Shown here: in pieces, positions 1 through 8,876 of the stretch
Numbering within the stretch: the first letter of the stretch is position 1
Layout of the letters: every line of letters starts with the position of its first letter
Assembly: GCA_903871235.1 (NCBI GenBank)
Contig: CAIQGA010000135.1
Span: 1 to 44,773, forward strand
Length of the DNA stretch: 44,773 nucleotides
Direction: 5' to 3'
Origin: an uncultured Chlorobiaceae bacterium
GTDB lineage: Bacteria > Bacteroidota > Chlorobiia > Chlorobiales > Chlorobiaceae
Position numbers and translations under genes: made by a program
The notes under the pieces: model-generated
Database searches by the model: none
What the model saw: the letters and a program-made list of their open reading frames with translations, nothing else
Told to the model about the DNA's origin: nothing

Positions 1-840
1 ATGCTGAGCGATGGGCGGCATGGGGAGATGAGCTACATGAAAAAACAGATAGAGGAACGGGGCGATCCCTCCCTGCTCTTTACGGGCCTGCACACCATCA
101 TCTCTGCGGCCATCAGCTATAATTACCCGCTCAATTATGGTCATGGAGTCCCGAAAATTTCGAAATATGCGCTCATCAACGACTATCACTCCGTGATGAG
201 AGCAAAACTTGAAGCGCTTGTTGCAGCAATACAATCGCTTGTTGAAGAGCCTCTCCATGCAAGAATAACCGTTGACAGCTCTCCGATTCTTGAAAAAGCG
301 TGGGCTGAAGAGGCTGGCATCGGAAAAACGGGGAAAAACACCCTGCTGAAGGTACCCTCTGCCGGGTCATATCTTTTTCTTGGAGAGATTCTTGTTGACC
401 GGGAGATAGTGGCCGCAAAACTTGCACTGCCCAACTATTGTGGAAGTTGCAGCAACTGTCTTGAGCGATGCCCTACCGGCGCACTGCTTGAACCGGGAAA
501 AATTGATGCGTCAAAATGTATCTCTTACCTAACGGTGGAGCTGAAACGGGAGTTTACGACTGAAGAGGCGGCAATGATCGGCGAGTGGCTGTTTGGGTGC
601 GATCTCTGCCAGGAGGTTTGCCCTCATAACCGGCAGACAACCATCACGGCAGATGAGTCGTTTGTGTTGCGGCAGAATCTTGTGAACATCACGACAGAAA
701 CAATTCTGAACCTCACCAGATCAGGCTTCCATGAGCTTTTTTATGGAACCCCGATGTTCCGCATTGGCCTCAGGCGTCTCAAACGCAACGCCCGGGCTGT
801 AGCGGATAATCTGAAAAGAAGCCTTTACCTCAATGCTTGA
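1..840 (+). CDS. queG: Epoxyqueuosine reductase QueG (5'-truncated by window edge)
   Basis: Catalyses the last step of queuosine synthesis, reducing epoxyqueuosine to queuosine in tRNA with cobalamin and two [4Fe-4S] clusters. The visible 279 residues contain the family segment [16 protein letters not shown] followed by GKTGKNTLL. They also contain two ferredoxin-like cysteine sets: C147-x2-C150-x2-C153-x3-C157, and C200-x2-C203-x3-C207. The first visible residues (HGEMSYM) match a point roughly 35-40 residues into normal QueG proteins, so the true start lies before position 1 and the ATG at position 1 is internal. The stop overlaps the end of the convergent purH by 11 bases. A second queuosine gene, queE, lies about 8 kb to the right. 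The family call is secure; only the N-terminus is missing. Confidence 0.93.
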   Translation: MLSDGRHGEMSYMKKQIEERGDPSLLFTGLHTIISAAISYNYPLNYGHGVPKISKYALINDYHSVMRAKLEALVAAIQSLVEEPLHARITVDSSPILEKAWAEEAGIGKTGKNTLLKVPSAGSYLFLGEILVDREIVAAKLALPNYCGSCSNCLERCPTGALLEPGKIDASKCISYLTVELKREFTTEEAAMIGEWLFGCDLCQEVCPHNRQTTITADESFVLRQNLVNITTETILNLTRSGFHELFYGTPMFRIGLRRLKRNARAVADNLKRSLYLNA

Positions 841-2407
841 AGTGGCGCATACCGGTAAAGACCATTGCGAGGTTGTTGGCATCGGCAGCCTCAATCACCT
901 CGTTATCGCGGATGGAACCGCCTGGCTGAATAACGGCTGTCACTCCAGCCTCGGCAGCGGCAAGCAGGCCGTCAGCAAAGGGGAAAAAAGCATCGGAGGC
1001 AACAACTGAACCGTGCAGGTCGAGGTTGACTTCGGAAGCCTTCCAGCGTGCGATTTTGGATGAGTCAACGCGCGACATCTGACCGGCGCCGACACCGTAG
1101 GTCTGACGGTTTTTGACATAGAGAATGGTGTTCGACTTGATATGCTTGCAAATCTTCCAGGCAAACATCAAATCAGCAATCTCCTCCTGGGTTGGCTGCC
1201 GTTTGGTGACAACAGTCAACTCCTCTTTTGCAACAATTTTGCTGTCGCGCTCTTGAACAAGCATCCCGAAAGGGGTTGACTTGAACTCCCAGCCGCCCTT
1301 GGGCAAGGCGCCCGTCTGCAGCACAAGCCTGCGATCTTTTTTCTTCATCAGCATCTCAAGCACGCCTTCCTCAAAAGCAGGAGCAATGAGAATTTCGGTG
1401 AAGATTTCATTGACCGCCTGAGCCGCTTCCATGTCGAGAGGACGGTTGAAGGCGATAATGCCGCCAAAAGGGGCTTGTGTATCGGTTGAAAATGCCCTGC
1501 GGTAGGCTTCAGCAAGTGTCGGGGCCTGCGCGACACCGCACGGATTGGTGTGTTTGACAATGACCACGGTCGGCTCTTCGCCACGAAACTCTTCAATCAG
1601 AGTGACGGCTGCTGCGATATCGAGCATATTGTTGTAAGAGAGCTCCTTGCCATGCAGCTTCTCAAAAAAGTCGGCGAAGGAGCGGGTACCGTTCTCATCG
1701 GTTAGGCGATAAAGCCCTGCGCTCTGGTGCGGGTTCTCACCGTAACGCATGTCAAGCTCACGCTCAAGGCTGACACTCATCTTCACCGACGCCTCTTGCT
1801 GCGCTCCGCCGACAGCTCCAGCCAGATAGGAGGCAATGGCGCGGTCATAACGGGAGGTGAGTTCAAAAACCTTCAGCGCAAGTGTCAAGCGGGTCGTCCT
1901 TTTTGTTGCACCGCTATTCTCCTGCATCTCCTGCAATACAAGCGCATAGTCGGCGCTGTCTGTGACCACCGTTACCGACTCGTTGTTCTTGGCTGCGCTG
2001 CGAAGCATGGATGGTCCGCCGATATCAATATTTTCTATGGCATCCTCAAAAGTTACGTCCGGTTTTGCCACCGTAGCCTCGAAAGGATAGAGATTTACAA
2101 CAACAAGATCAATAAAGCTGATCCCGTTTTCGGTTGCCTGTTTGACATGGTCCAGGTTCTCCCTGACGGCAAGCAGTCCACCGTGTATTTTCGGGTGAAG
2201 GGTTTTGACCCGTCCATCCATGATTTCCGGAAATCCGGTGATAGTTGAAATGGAGGCTGCGCTGACACCTGAATCCTGCAGCGACTTCAATGTTCCCCCA
2301 GTTGAAAAAATTTCAACGCCCATGCCACTCAACTCCCGACAAACTTCAACACTACCGGTTTTATCAGATACAGAGACCAGCGCCCGCTTGATGACAGGAT
2401 CAGACAT
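830..2407 (-). CDS. purH: Bifunctional AICAR transformylase / IMP cyclohydrolase
   Basis: Carries out the last two steps of de novo purine synthesis: formylation of AICAR with 10-formyl-THF, then ring closure to IMP. The 525-residue length is normal for the family. The N-terminal MGS-like cyclohydrolase domain shows [22 protein letters not shown] and VVNLYPFE. The C-terminal transformylase domain shows [17 protein letters not shown], the DAFFPFADG segment and the terminal GMRHFKH. The start is an ATG with no strong Shine-Dalgarno sequence. It is convergent with queG, tails overlapping by 11 bases. purN and purF are in the same window but not in one operon with it. Confidence 0.97.
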   Translation of the reverse strand: MSDPVIKRALVSVSDKTGSVEVCRELSGMGVEIFSTGGTLKSLQDSGVSAASISTITGFPEIMDGRVKTLHPKIHGGLLAVRENLDHVKQATENGISFIDLVVVNLYPFEATVAKPDVTFEDAIENIDIGGPSMLRSAAKNNESVTVVTDSADYALVLQEMQENSGATKRTTRLTLALKVFELTSRYDRAIASYLAGAVGGAQQEASVKMSVSLERELDMRYGENPHQSAGLYRLTDENGTRSFADFFEKLHGKELSYNNMLDIAAAVTLIEEFRGEEPTVVIVKHTNPCGVAQAPTLAEAYRRAFSTDTQAPFGGIIAFNRPLDMEAAQAVNEIFTEILIAPAFEEGVLEMLMKKKDRRLVLQTGALPKGGWEFKSTPFGMLVQERDSKIVAKEELTVVTKRQPTQEEIADLMFAWKICKHIKSNTILYVKNRQTYGVGAGQMSRVDSSKIARWKASEVNLDLHGSVVASDAFFPFADGLLAAAEAGVTAVIQPGGSIRDNEVIEAADANNLAMVFTGMRHFKH

Positions 2408-2521
2408 TTGCAGAAAATTTATGTATTGATTCGTTTAAAAGCTCTTCGTGAAGCGGGAATTTAAGAAAAATTCTTCAATTATTTGAGGGCAACCTGGGCT
2501 GTACTGTTCAACAAAAGCAGC

Positions 2522-2551
2522 CTTGCCAGGCGTCCGTGACTGACGGGCAAG
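2522..2551 (-). terminator. Probable terminator hairpin after the decarboxylase-like gene
   Basis: On the minus strand, CTTGCC and CGTC pair with GACG and GGCAAG around a 7-base loop, with a small bulge between the two stem blocks. The stem is followed by GCTGCTTTTG, a short T-run. It sits about 35 bases beyond the stop of the phosphatidylserine decarboxylase-like gene and separates it from purH. The T-run is short, so efficiency is uncertain. Confidence 0.45.
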
Positions 2552-2586
2552 AGTGCTCCTGTTCTGTGTTCCACGTGTAAACTCTG

Positions 2587-3873
2587 TTATTTTTTTACGG
2601 CAAGTACGCCATATTCTTCACCCATCAAAACATGGCGATAGTTGCCATCACTCCCTTTTGGAACGGTTAAGGTAAAAAGAACCTTGCTCTGGAAAAGTAT
2701 GACGCAGTCTGAACCCCCAAACAGGAAATATCCAAGCATATCTCCTTTCTTTACGGTAGCACCGGCCTTGACGCTCTTTTCAAAATTAATCGACGATACC
2801 TGCGACATGCCAATCGGCAAAAATGCAACCAAACCATATTTTTTGGTCTCTATAATGACGCAACCGCGAGTCTCAATATTCTGCCAGCCTGGAGTATTTG
2901 CATCAAGCATATATTTCTTTTTTTCAGCGTCCCAGGTAATAATACCACCAACCGCATCATCGCTCTGAATAATACGAACTTCTTTTATGGTGCCATCAAG
3001 AGGAAAATGAAACCGGTGATAATCATTGACATCAAGAAACGTATGCGTTAATGTACCATTGGCAAAAGCATTCCTGTAAGCACTCCCTTCACCGATAAGC
3101 TCAGATATAGACTTGAAAACCTTTGATTTGATGGCAACACCCGATTTATGAACAATATTGGAGTTGTTGTCTATCCTCCAGACACCCTGGGGCTTTGAAT
3201 CGGCTGGAGAAGAGAAAATTGAAGGATCATCTGGCGATGCAATCGGTCGCTGATCAGGTGATTTAAGATACCTTGCAAAAAAGTCATTGAATGTTTTCCA
3301 GTTTGATGGATCCTCATACCACCCGTTCTGCAGACCGAAGCTCTCATCTGCCAAAGCTTTTTTGTAGTATTCATCATTCCACGACCCCTCTTTGCTTAAA
3401 TAGAGACCCCACTCTTTCACAAAATTGATCAACCAGGTACGATAAGGCTCATGGTATTGCAGTGAATTATTGAAATACCCTTTATTTTTTAATTCAAGAA
3501 GCGGACGGTCATTGACAAAATAGAAATAATCCAGACTTTGATCAATGTGATCGTACAAATTTGAATAGGGAAGATTTGGCAAAATTGACCAGGGCATTGC
3601 CTTTGCAGCCCAATCCATAAAATCATAATATTCCTCCAGCGTAGTGGCTGGATTTGTTTTTTTATCTGGATTGATTTTTTTTGCTGACTCAAGTGAATGA
3701 ACAAGCATTTTTTTAATCTCAGAATTATGCTCTACCATTGTGACCAATTGCTGTGTAATTGGTGCATGAGTTGTGTCCGCCGACTTGATCTCCCCTGCAA
3801 AAGCAGTAAAGCTCAAAAAAGAACATAGCGCTACGAGCCGCAACAAGCATACCAGAGTTTTTTTCGTTTTCAT
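2587..3873 (-). CDS. Phosphatidylserine decarboxylase-family protein, predicted exported
   Basis: 428-residue member of the pyruvoyl-dependent phosphatidylserine decarboxylase family. These enzymes self-cleave at a Gly-Ser bond to make a pyruvoyl cofactor and decarboxylate phosphatidylserine to phosphatidylethanolamine. Family marks are NDYHRFHFPLDGTIKEV and, near the C-terminus, GYFLFGGSDCVILF, with Gly387-Ser388 as the expected cleavage site (GGS type, not LGST). A Sec-type signal peptide is visible (MKTKK, a hydrophobic stretch, then AFAG), followed by about 230 residues without a recognised domain. Housekeeping decarboxylases are cytoplasmic membrane enzymes, so a secreted long form is unusual. 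The ATG is preceded by GAGAGG. It is the first gene of an AT-rich accessory block. Family membership is firm; substrate and location are inferred. Confidence 0.82.
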   Translation of the reverse strand: MKTKKTLVCLLRLVALCSFLSFTAFAGEIKSADTTHAPITQQLVTMVEHNSEIKKMLVHSLESAKKINPDKKTNPATTLEEYYDFMDWAAKAMPWSILPNLPYSNLYDHIDQSLDYFYFVNDRPLLELKNKGYFNNSLQYHEPYRTWLINFVKEWGLYLSKEGSWNDEYYKKALADESFGLQNGWYEDPSNWKTFNDFFARYLKSPDQRPIASPDDPSIFSSPADSKPQGVWRIDNNSNIVHKSGVAIKSKVFKSISELIGEGSAYRNAFANGTLTHTFLDVNDYHRFHFPLDGTIKEVRIIQSDDAVGGIITWDAEKKKYMLDANTPGWQNIETRGCVIIETKKYGLVAFLPIGMSQVSSINFEKSVKAGATVKKGDMLGYFLFGGSDCVILFQSKVLFTLTVPKGSDGNYRHVLMGEEYGVLAVKK

Positions 3874-4396
3874 ATCCCTCTCTATAGTTATATGTTATCA
3901 TTTTTTTAAGTATACCCGAAACAGCAGTGACGTATCTTTGACTTTTTATTATAAACATCGCTGCATTTAAAAAAGCATAACACGCACAAAAGAACGATTA
4001 AGAACAAATATAGTCCATCTTTTTTAGCAAATTAGTGGTTAATTTCTTTATAAGTTGCGATAGTTCCAGCGCGAAAACCCGACAATACCATATTTTGAAG
4101 TCACTTAAAAAGAACAGAAATAAAGTAGTCACCTGTAAATTTGCATAATATTTTAATTAATTGGCTATAAGTGAGTCGACCACATCAATCCACTTCGAAA
4201 ATCGGACCATTATCTCGTCAAAAAACATGCCGAAACATCCATAATTATAAAACACATACAACACCACCAAATCATTTAAAAAAATAAATTATAAAAATTT
4301 TTTGCTTATTTTTTTTGAAAATTCCATTAAAATTTAAATGCATCATACTTTGATCTTCTTCCGCTTTTCTACAAAATTATTCCAAGAACCTATCAA
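3874..4396. other. AT-rich gap with no gene found
   Basis: About 520 bases, strongly AT-rich with long A and T runs around 4261-4330 and many stops in all frames. I see no RNA gene, clear hairpin or recognisable gene remnant. It presumably contains the promoter for the decarboxylase-like gene, but no convincing -35/-10 pair stands out. Its base composition matches the neighbouring broken genes and suggests acquired DNA. Confidence 0.4.
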
Positions 4397-4945
4397 TTAA
4401 CCCATTCGTAATGAGGGGTCAAGAAACATTTCATCACATTCATCTGTAAGCGCTTTCTCCAATTTTTTTTCAAATTCTTTACTTTGTGATGATTGATTTT
4501 TTGAATGAGCTATGAATTGCCCACTAAAATCGGGCATTCGAGAATTAAAAAAAATATCCATCACTGTGTCAACCCCTTTTTCAGTAACGTCTCGCAATCC
4601 TTCAGCCCAGAATTGTGCGTGACCATAAGGACTTGTAATAATTTCATAAGATGGAAAATAATCAACAACAGAATTATTATTGATTACCTCTTCAATTGAT
4701 GCTCGCAAAATACTTTTGGAGGCAACGGTAGAAACGATAACACTACGCGGTTCGACAGTAGCCACCAAGCCTACAGGAGATACTGTCAGTAAAATTTGAG
4801 CTGCCGAATTATTTGCAAGTATGATATTAATCACATTCTGAAGATCATCAACAGTTTCTGCAAACGTAAAGTTACGAAAGCTATGAATAGCCGATGAAAA
4901 ATCTCCTGCGATGACACCGGGGACTACCGGATATAAAATAACACA
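4397..4945 (-). pseudogene. C-terminal remnant of a GSCFA-domain protein
   Basis: GSCFA proteins are SGNH-hydrolase-related and often lie in surface-polysaccharide loci. The open frame runs from codon 4945 and reads YPVVPGVIAGDF, then HSFRNFTF, ILLTVSPVGLVAT, SKSILRASIEE, VDYFPSYEIITSPYG and LRDVTEKGVD. This is the typical C-terminal half of the family. The N-terminal half with the GSCFA catalytic motif is absent, and a TGA lies directly upstream at 4948-4946. The frame joins, out of register, the end of the glycosyltransferase-like fragment at 4924-5397, so this is a deletion scar. A GTG at 4834 could start a 145-residue peptide, but it would lack the catalytic N-terminus. Confidence 0.7.
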
Positions 4946-5397
4946 TCAATTTCTTCCTCTTCCGCAGTACACTTCAATAAGCGAGTCAGTACTGAAGCAT
5001 AGCCCAATGGAACAAATTCGGGAACAGAATTTGGTTTCATACGAGTCAGCGCCGCAATATTATATCGACTGTAATCCCAGCAACGATGTGAAGAAAGTGC
5101 ATTAATATAGCTTGGACGAATCCATACCGAATCAGAAGAAAATTGCTCAAAATTATACAGAATAATATTTTGTGGCAATTCATCCAATTGCCTATCAGTA
5201 AGCAGATGAGCTCCGATGACAATATTAAGCGCTTTCAGATCAAATTCATTATCAACCACACAAGCAACGATCCCGCTTGCAGTCAATCCAAAAAGAAGAC
5301 TCTCCACAACTTCGTCAAAAACCCGATAATGAGAATAACCTTCAGGGAAAATGCGAACAATACGCACTGAGGAGTGACGATTCTGCAGAGGTTGCAT
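4924..5397 (-). pseudogene. N-terminal remnant of a glycosyltransferase-like protein
   Basis: 157 residues beginning with an IFPEGYSHYRVFDEVVESL segment, then IVIGAHLL, IILYNFEQ, CWDYSRYNIAAL, VPLGYASVLTRLL and EIDVLFY. This resembles the N-terminal region of CgeB/GT-B-like glycosyltransferases, which continue after DVLFYG for about another 200 residues. Here the frame hits TAG two codons after DVLFY. The DNA then continues in another frame as a GSCFA-domain C-terminus. I infer a deletion that removed the 3' part of this gene and the 5' part of the next one. The ATG at 5397 has no clear ribosome site. Family naming is from memory of the motif order and is moderately sure. Confidence 0.62.
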
Positions 5398-5584
5398 GAA
5401 GACTATTTGGCACCGTTAATGAAAAAAAATAATCAAAACCTGGACATCCCAAAACCGACCCCGTTGCTCTACATAAATTCTTACAATTTCTCATTTCTCG
5501 AGACGCACCACTGAACTCAATTTAATCAATATTTGTGTAAGATGCGTTCTATTTCTGCAACATCAACATCACAAAAATGACGAT

Positions 5585-6562
5585 TCAGCCAATAAACTCA
5601 ACCACAGCATCGCACATCTGCGTCAGGCCGGGTTGCTCAAGTGGATAGTGACCTGCATTGTCAAGCATCACCACCTTTGTCGGCACACGATTGATACGAC
5701 GGAGAAAAAGCTCACTGAGATAGAGGGGTGTCCAGGAGTCTTTTGCCGGTTGGGTCAATAAAATCGGGCAAACAGCAAATCCTTCAGGTTCAACCACTGG
5801 TTTGTAGGCTGTGAGTGAACTGAGAAACTTCATCGTGACCCATTTGCCCGCTGAAGTCTTGTCGCTCAAGCATGCCTTGAGCGCTTCTTTATTATTGACA
5901 AGTGCCGACATTTTGCTTGCCAGGCTCATCGGCATCCTCAAAGCTTTGAGAGGCGTTTTGGCTGCGAGATGAGTCAATGGTACGCCAATACGACTCATAA
6001 AGAGATTCAAAGCTGTTTCATCACGAACCTGTTGTTCCAGTTGATCAAGAAAAGCCATTCCAACAATGCCGGTGACTTTGTTATTGAGCGCTGCTATATG
6101 AACAGCAAGCATACCACCAGCGCTGAGACCGTAGAGCACGATAGGGCGGTCATCTTTTTCAAGCTCCAGGTCAATGAGGTCACTGCCTGCCTGAACCCAA
6201 TCGTCGTATGTCACCAGCGCACCTGGAGCTACCTGGGTCATGCCGTACTCTGGCATGTCGATGGCAATGGTTTCAAATCCACGCTTGAAAAGGGGATGGC
6301 CCAGAATGGTCGACATTTGCCGCCCGTTGGTGCCAACTCCGTGCAACAGAATCACCTTTACCCTGGCTTGGGGATTACGAAAGCAGTCAAGGTGAATCTG
6401 GTGTCCCCTCCACTCCCACCACTCTTCCGAGGGCTCATAGCTCGGTTCAAGATGAAATCCTTTGGGAAGAAAAGCCTGGATTTCGCGCCAATTCGATTGA
6501 GTTTTGTAGTCCATATTGATATTTTTGATTGATATCATCATAATCTCTGAATGGTTAAACAA
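5585..6562 (-). CDS. Alpha/beta hydrolase
   Basis: 325-residue alpha/beta-hydrolase-fold enzyme. The oxyanion-hole segment is LLHGVGTNG at about residue 72. The nucleophile elbow YGLSAGG places Ser147 as nucleophile. A plausible acid is Asp275 (QPAKDSW) and the base His305 (DNAGHYPLEQPG), giving a complete triad. Substrate is unknown; such enzymes include esterases, lipases and C-C hydrolases. No signal peptide is seen. I keep the TTG start at 6562 because it is preceded at correct distance by GGGGAGGT. The in-frame ATG at 6541 lacks such a site. It is probably the last gene of a four-gene minus-strand run with the lipoprotein, the YiiX-like protein and the zinc-ribbon protein. Confidence 0.85.
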   Translation of the reverse strand: MFNHSEIMMISIKNINMDYKTQSNWREIQAFLPKGFHLEPSYEPSEEWWEWRGHQIHLDCFRNPQARVKVILLHGVGTNGRQMSTILGHPLFKRGFETIAIDMPEYGMTQVAPGALVTYDDWVQAGSDLIDLELEKDDRPIVLYGLSAGGMLAVHIAALNNKVTGIVGMAFLDQLEQQVRDETALNLFMSRIGVPLTHLAAKTPLKALRMPMSLASKMSALVNNKEALKACLSDKTSAGKWVTMKFLSSLTAYKPVVEPEGFAVCPILLTQPAKDSWTPLYLSELFLRRINRVPTKVVMLDNAGHYPLEQPGLTQMCDAVVEFIG

Positions 6563-6603
6563 CCAGGTACCTCCCCTTCTCTTTCAGAAAAGAAAAGAAC
6601 ACA

Positions 6604-6993
6604 TCACTTGTTCATACTTACCTGAATTTTCCACTCTCCATTTTCTTTAATAAGATCGAAAGAACCATCTTCGGTGGCAGTATTATTAAACGTGACTTTA
6701 TAGGTAACTTTTGCCACATCACCGGTAATAGTTTCCTGGGTATCGATTGACTTTATTCCACCCTTACTCTTGATGGTGCTGACTTGATAAGCCATAATTG
6801 ATGAGAGTTTTGAACCGAAAGTCTGCGCCGACTGTTTTGAAAACAGCTTTGCAGCATTCTCAACGTCTCCCTTCTCGACATATTGAAAAAAATTCTTTAC
6901 CACTTGCGAAGGGCCTGGATTAAACAGGCTGCACCCAACCATTGAAAGCATCAAGATAAAGAGCACAACAGCCCGTATTCTCGTTTTTTGCAT
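6604..6993 (-). CDS. Small lipoprotein, DUF4878-like
   Basis: 129 residues with a lipoprotein signal: MQKTRIR, a hydrophobic run, then LSMVGC with Cys21 as the lipidated residue. The mature part, VVKNFFQYVEKGDVENAAKLF followed by VAKVTYKVTF and ENGEWKIQVSM, matches the compact NTF2-like pattern of DUF4878/DUF4348-type lipoproteins, whose function is unknown. The ATG is preceded by AAAAGGAG, a strong site that overlaps the stop codon of the YiiX-like gene, so the two are likely co-transcribed and coupled. Not catalytic as far as can be seen. Confidence 0.75.
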   Translation of the reverse strand: MQKTRIRAVVLFILMLSMVGCSLFNPGPSQVVKNFFQYVEKGDVENAAKLFSKQSAQTFGSKLSSIMAYQVSTIKSKGGIKSIDTQETITGDVAKVTYKVTFNNTATEDGSFDLIKENGEWKIQVSMNK

Positions 6994-7005
6994 TGCAGAC
7001 TCCTT

Positions 7006-7641
7006 TTAAACAGGGTTTATTGATACTTTTTCAAGCCATCTACTCTTTAGCAACGTCGAAATCAAAATATACTTCCCTTTATAAAACGGAAATGCAACGC
7101 TTTCATATTTCCCGTCAATCAAGTCAATGTGTGCCATACGATATGCCCACCAGACCAGTTCCGTACAATAGAGCTTTCCGTGATTTTTATAATCCATATC
7201 GTAATCATAATGTATTCTTTTCTTAAAAAAGGAAGTTGCCACATCAACAGCCCTGGATGGAATTGTACCTTTATTATCGGACAAGCGATACAAAGCAAAA
7301 CCAGAGGTCCTTTCCGGCGACAAAAAATCGCCAAGAGGTTCCCTCCTTACAAGCCCCTCTTTTGACTCATTACTCTCTGGCAAAATATGGATGACAAAAA
7401 TATGGTTTTTCGACTTACAGATAATACCAACATGAGAGTACACAGAGCCGGAATCAACGGACACAACAAAAGTACTTGCAACATTCCTGCCACGCTGGAA
7501 AATTATATCTCCATTTCTGAATACGCTTTCCTGATATATTATTTTTTTATTCCCTGCCTGATCTTGATGGTACACAGAACCATTACAAAACAACAGAATC
7601 GTCAACATGAAAACCGGCAAGAAGAGTGATCGATATATCAT
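7006..7641 (-). CDS. YiiX-like permuted NlpC/P60 cysteine hydrolase
   Basis: Member of the YiiX/YebB-like group of permuted papain-fold hydrolases, many of which act on amide bonds of cell-wall peptides or lipid substrates. Motifs are GDIIFQRG, then VYSHVGIICK with the presumed catalytic His70, and GKLYCTELVWWAY with presumed Cys159. The Cys follows the His, the circularly permuted order. I chose the ATG at 7641 because it opens a signal-anchor-like segment (MIYRSLFLPVFMLTILLF), implying export. An ATG at 7716 in frame would add 25 Cys-rich residues and has no ribosome site. The stop overlaps the ribosome site of the downstream lipoprotein gene. Exact substrate cannot be given. Confidence 0.78.
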   Translation of the reverse strand: MIYRSLFLPVFMLTILLFCNGSVYHQDQAGNKKIIYQESVFRNGDIIFQRGRNVASTFVVSVDSGSVYSHVGIICKSKNHIFVIHILPESNESKEGLVRREPLGDFLSPERTSGFALYRLSDNKGTIPSRAVDVATSFFKKRIHYDYDMDYKNHGKLYCTELVWWAYRMAHIDLIDGKYESVAFPFYKGKYILISTLLKSRWLEKVSINPV

Positions 7642-7759
7642 TTCATAAAAGGAATGTATCACACAATCAGATGTTGTCGAAACGCAGAACCAACCCTTAC
7701 AGCACGACCCAGCCATAGCGCTTGGCCGGGAACCAGTATTTTTGCACGTTGCTCACACT

Positions 7760-7987
7760 TCATGAACCTTCAACAAGGCGCGCCACTGTGCGTCCACAAA
7801 TTGCGCAATTTCCCTTGAGAAGGAGATCACCACTCACAACGGAGCCGGAATAATCAACCATTCTGACAGAATCACGACAATTAGAGCACAAGACGTTGGA
7901 GAGTATTGTATCCTGGAATTCCACCGGAATTTTTTCCCATATTTTGACAGCTTCCAGCGAGAATTGGGGGAATTGAAATATGGTCAT
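7760..7987 (-). CDS. Small zinc-ribbon-like protein
   Basis: 75 residues. Two CxxC knuckles are visible, LCSNC and NCAICG, about 30 residues apart and separated by a beta-rich stretch with VDYSGSVV. That is the usual layout of a four-cysteine zinc ribbon. The N-terminal third is an amphipathic segment containing IWEKIPVEFQ. No family name can be given with certainty. It is first in the minus-strand run leading to the YiiX-like, lipoprotein and hydrolase genes, but about 120 bases separate it from the next gene, so co-transcription is not assured. No strong ribosome site precedes the ATG. Confidence 0.6.
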   Translation of the reverse strand: MTIFQFPQFSLEAVKIWEKIPVEFQDTILSNVLCSNCRDSVRMVDYSGSVVSGDLLLKGNCAICGRTVARLVEGS

Positions 7988-8273
7988 GGTGAAAAGTTTT
8001 TTTCAATACGATAAGCTCATTGCCGTTCAGAAGAGTAAGTCCGCCTTGAAAGTACGGATAATTTAAGTAAAATCGCAAAAAAGGGAACCCAAAAGAAGAG
8101 AAATTATCGGCCATCCGGAGAGAAAACCCCAAAAAGCGGAAAAACTTGGAAATGGGTAAACGTTATGATAAAATCTATCCATACGCTGAAAAACTCAGGT
8201 GACTTATGCCTGCTCGTCACACCCACCATTACCAGCTCTCAAGAACAAGCTTGATGCAGAAAAAAAAACCATA

Positions 8274-8876
8274 ATGACTACCCACAAAACCCGTATTGCA
8301 GTCTTCTGCTCAGGTGGAGGAAGCAACTTCAAATCGATCTACCGGGCCATAGCCGAAAAACCGCTTGATGCTGAAATCATCCTTTGCCTCTCGAACCGTT
8401 CGCAGTGCGGAGCGATGGAGTTCGCCAGCCAAAACGGCATCACAACCGTGCATATCACGGAGAAACAGTTCAGCTCCTTTGAGGAGTTTGCTGCTGCGAT
8501 GGTACAATACCTCAAGGATGCCCAAATCGACATTGTCCTGCTTGCGGGCTATATGCGGAAGGTACCGGATGCCGTTGTTGCAGCATTTCCGGACAAAATG
8601 CTCAATATCCACCCGGCGCTTCTGCCGAAATTCGGTGGCGAGGGGATGTATGGCATGTTTGTTCACCATGCTGTACTTGAAGCAGGCGAAAAAGAGAGCG
8701 GAGCAACGGTGCACTTTGTCAACGAAGAGTACGACAAGGGAAAAATCCTGCTTCAGAAAAGAGTTCCTGTGTTGCCAGGCGACACACCGGAAAGCCTTGC
8801 GGCAAGAGTGCTTGAGTGTGAACATGCACTCTACCCGGACGCCCTTGAAAAGCTGCTGACCATGCAGAACTCATGA
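8274..8876 (+). CDS. purN: Phosphoribosylglycinamide formyltransferase PurN
   Basis: Transfers a formyl group from 10-formyl-THF to GAR in purine synthesis. The 200 residues begin with the conserved TRIAVFCSGGGSNFKSI. The catalytic region LNIHPALLPKFGG holds the Asn-x-His pair, and GATVHFVNEEYDKGKI carries the family Asp. I use the ATG at 8274 because it directly precedes the first beta strand; an upstream in-frame start at 8199 would add 25 non-conserved residues. The stop overlaps the queE start in an ATGA, so the two are translationally coupled. Confidence 0.95.
   Translation: MTTHKTRIAVFCSGGGSNFKSIYRAIAEKPLDAEIILCLSNRSQCGAMEFASQNGITTVHITEKQFSSFEEFAAAMVQYLKDAQIDIVLLAGYMRKVPDAVVAAFPDKMLNIHPALLPKFGGEGMYGMFVHHAVLEAGEKESGATVHFVNEEYDKGKILLQKRVPVLPGDTPESLAARVLECEHALYPDALEKLLTMQNS

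Noticed and set aside
5969-6532. 187-codon plus-strand frame opposite the alpha/beta hydrolase
   Set aside because: The minus strand carries a complete Ser-Asp-His triad; the plus frame shows no family feature.
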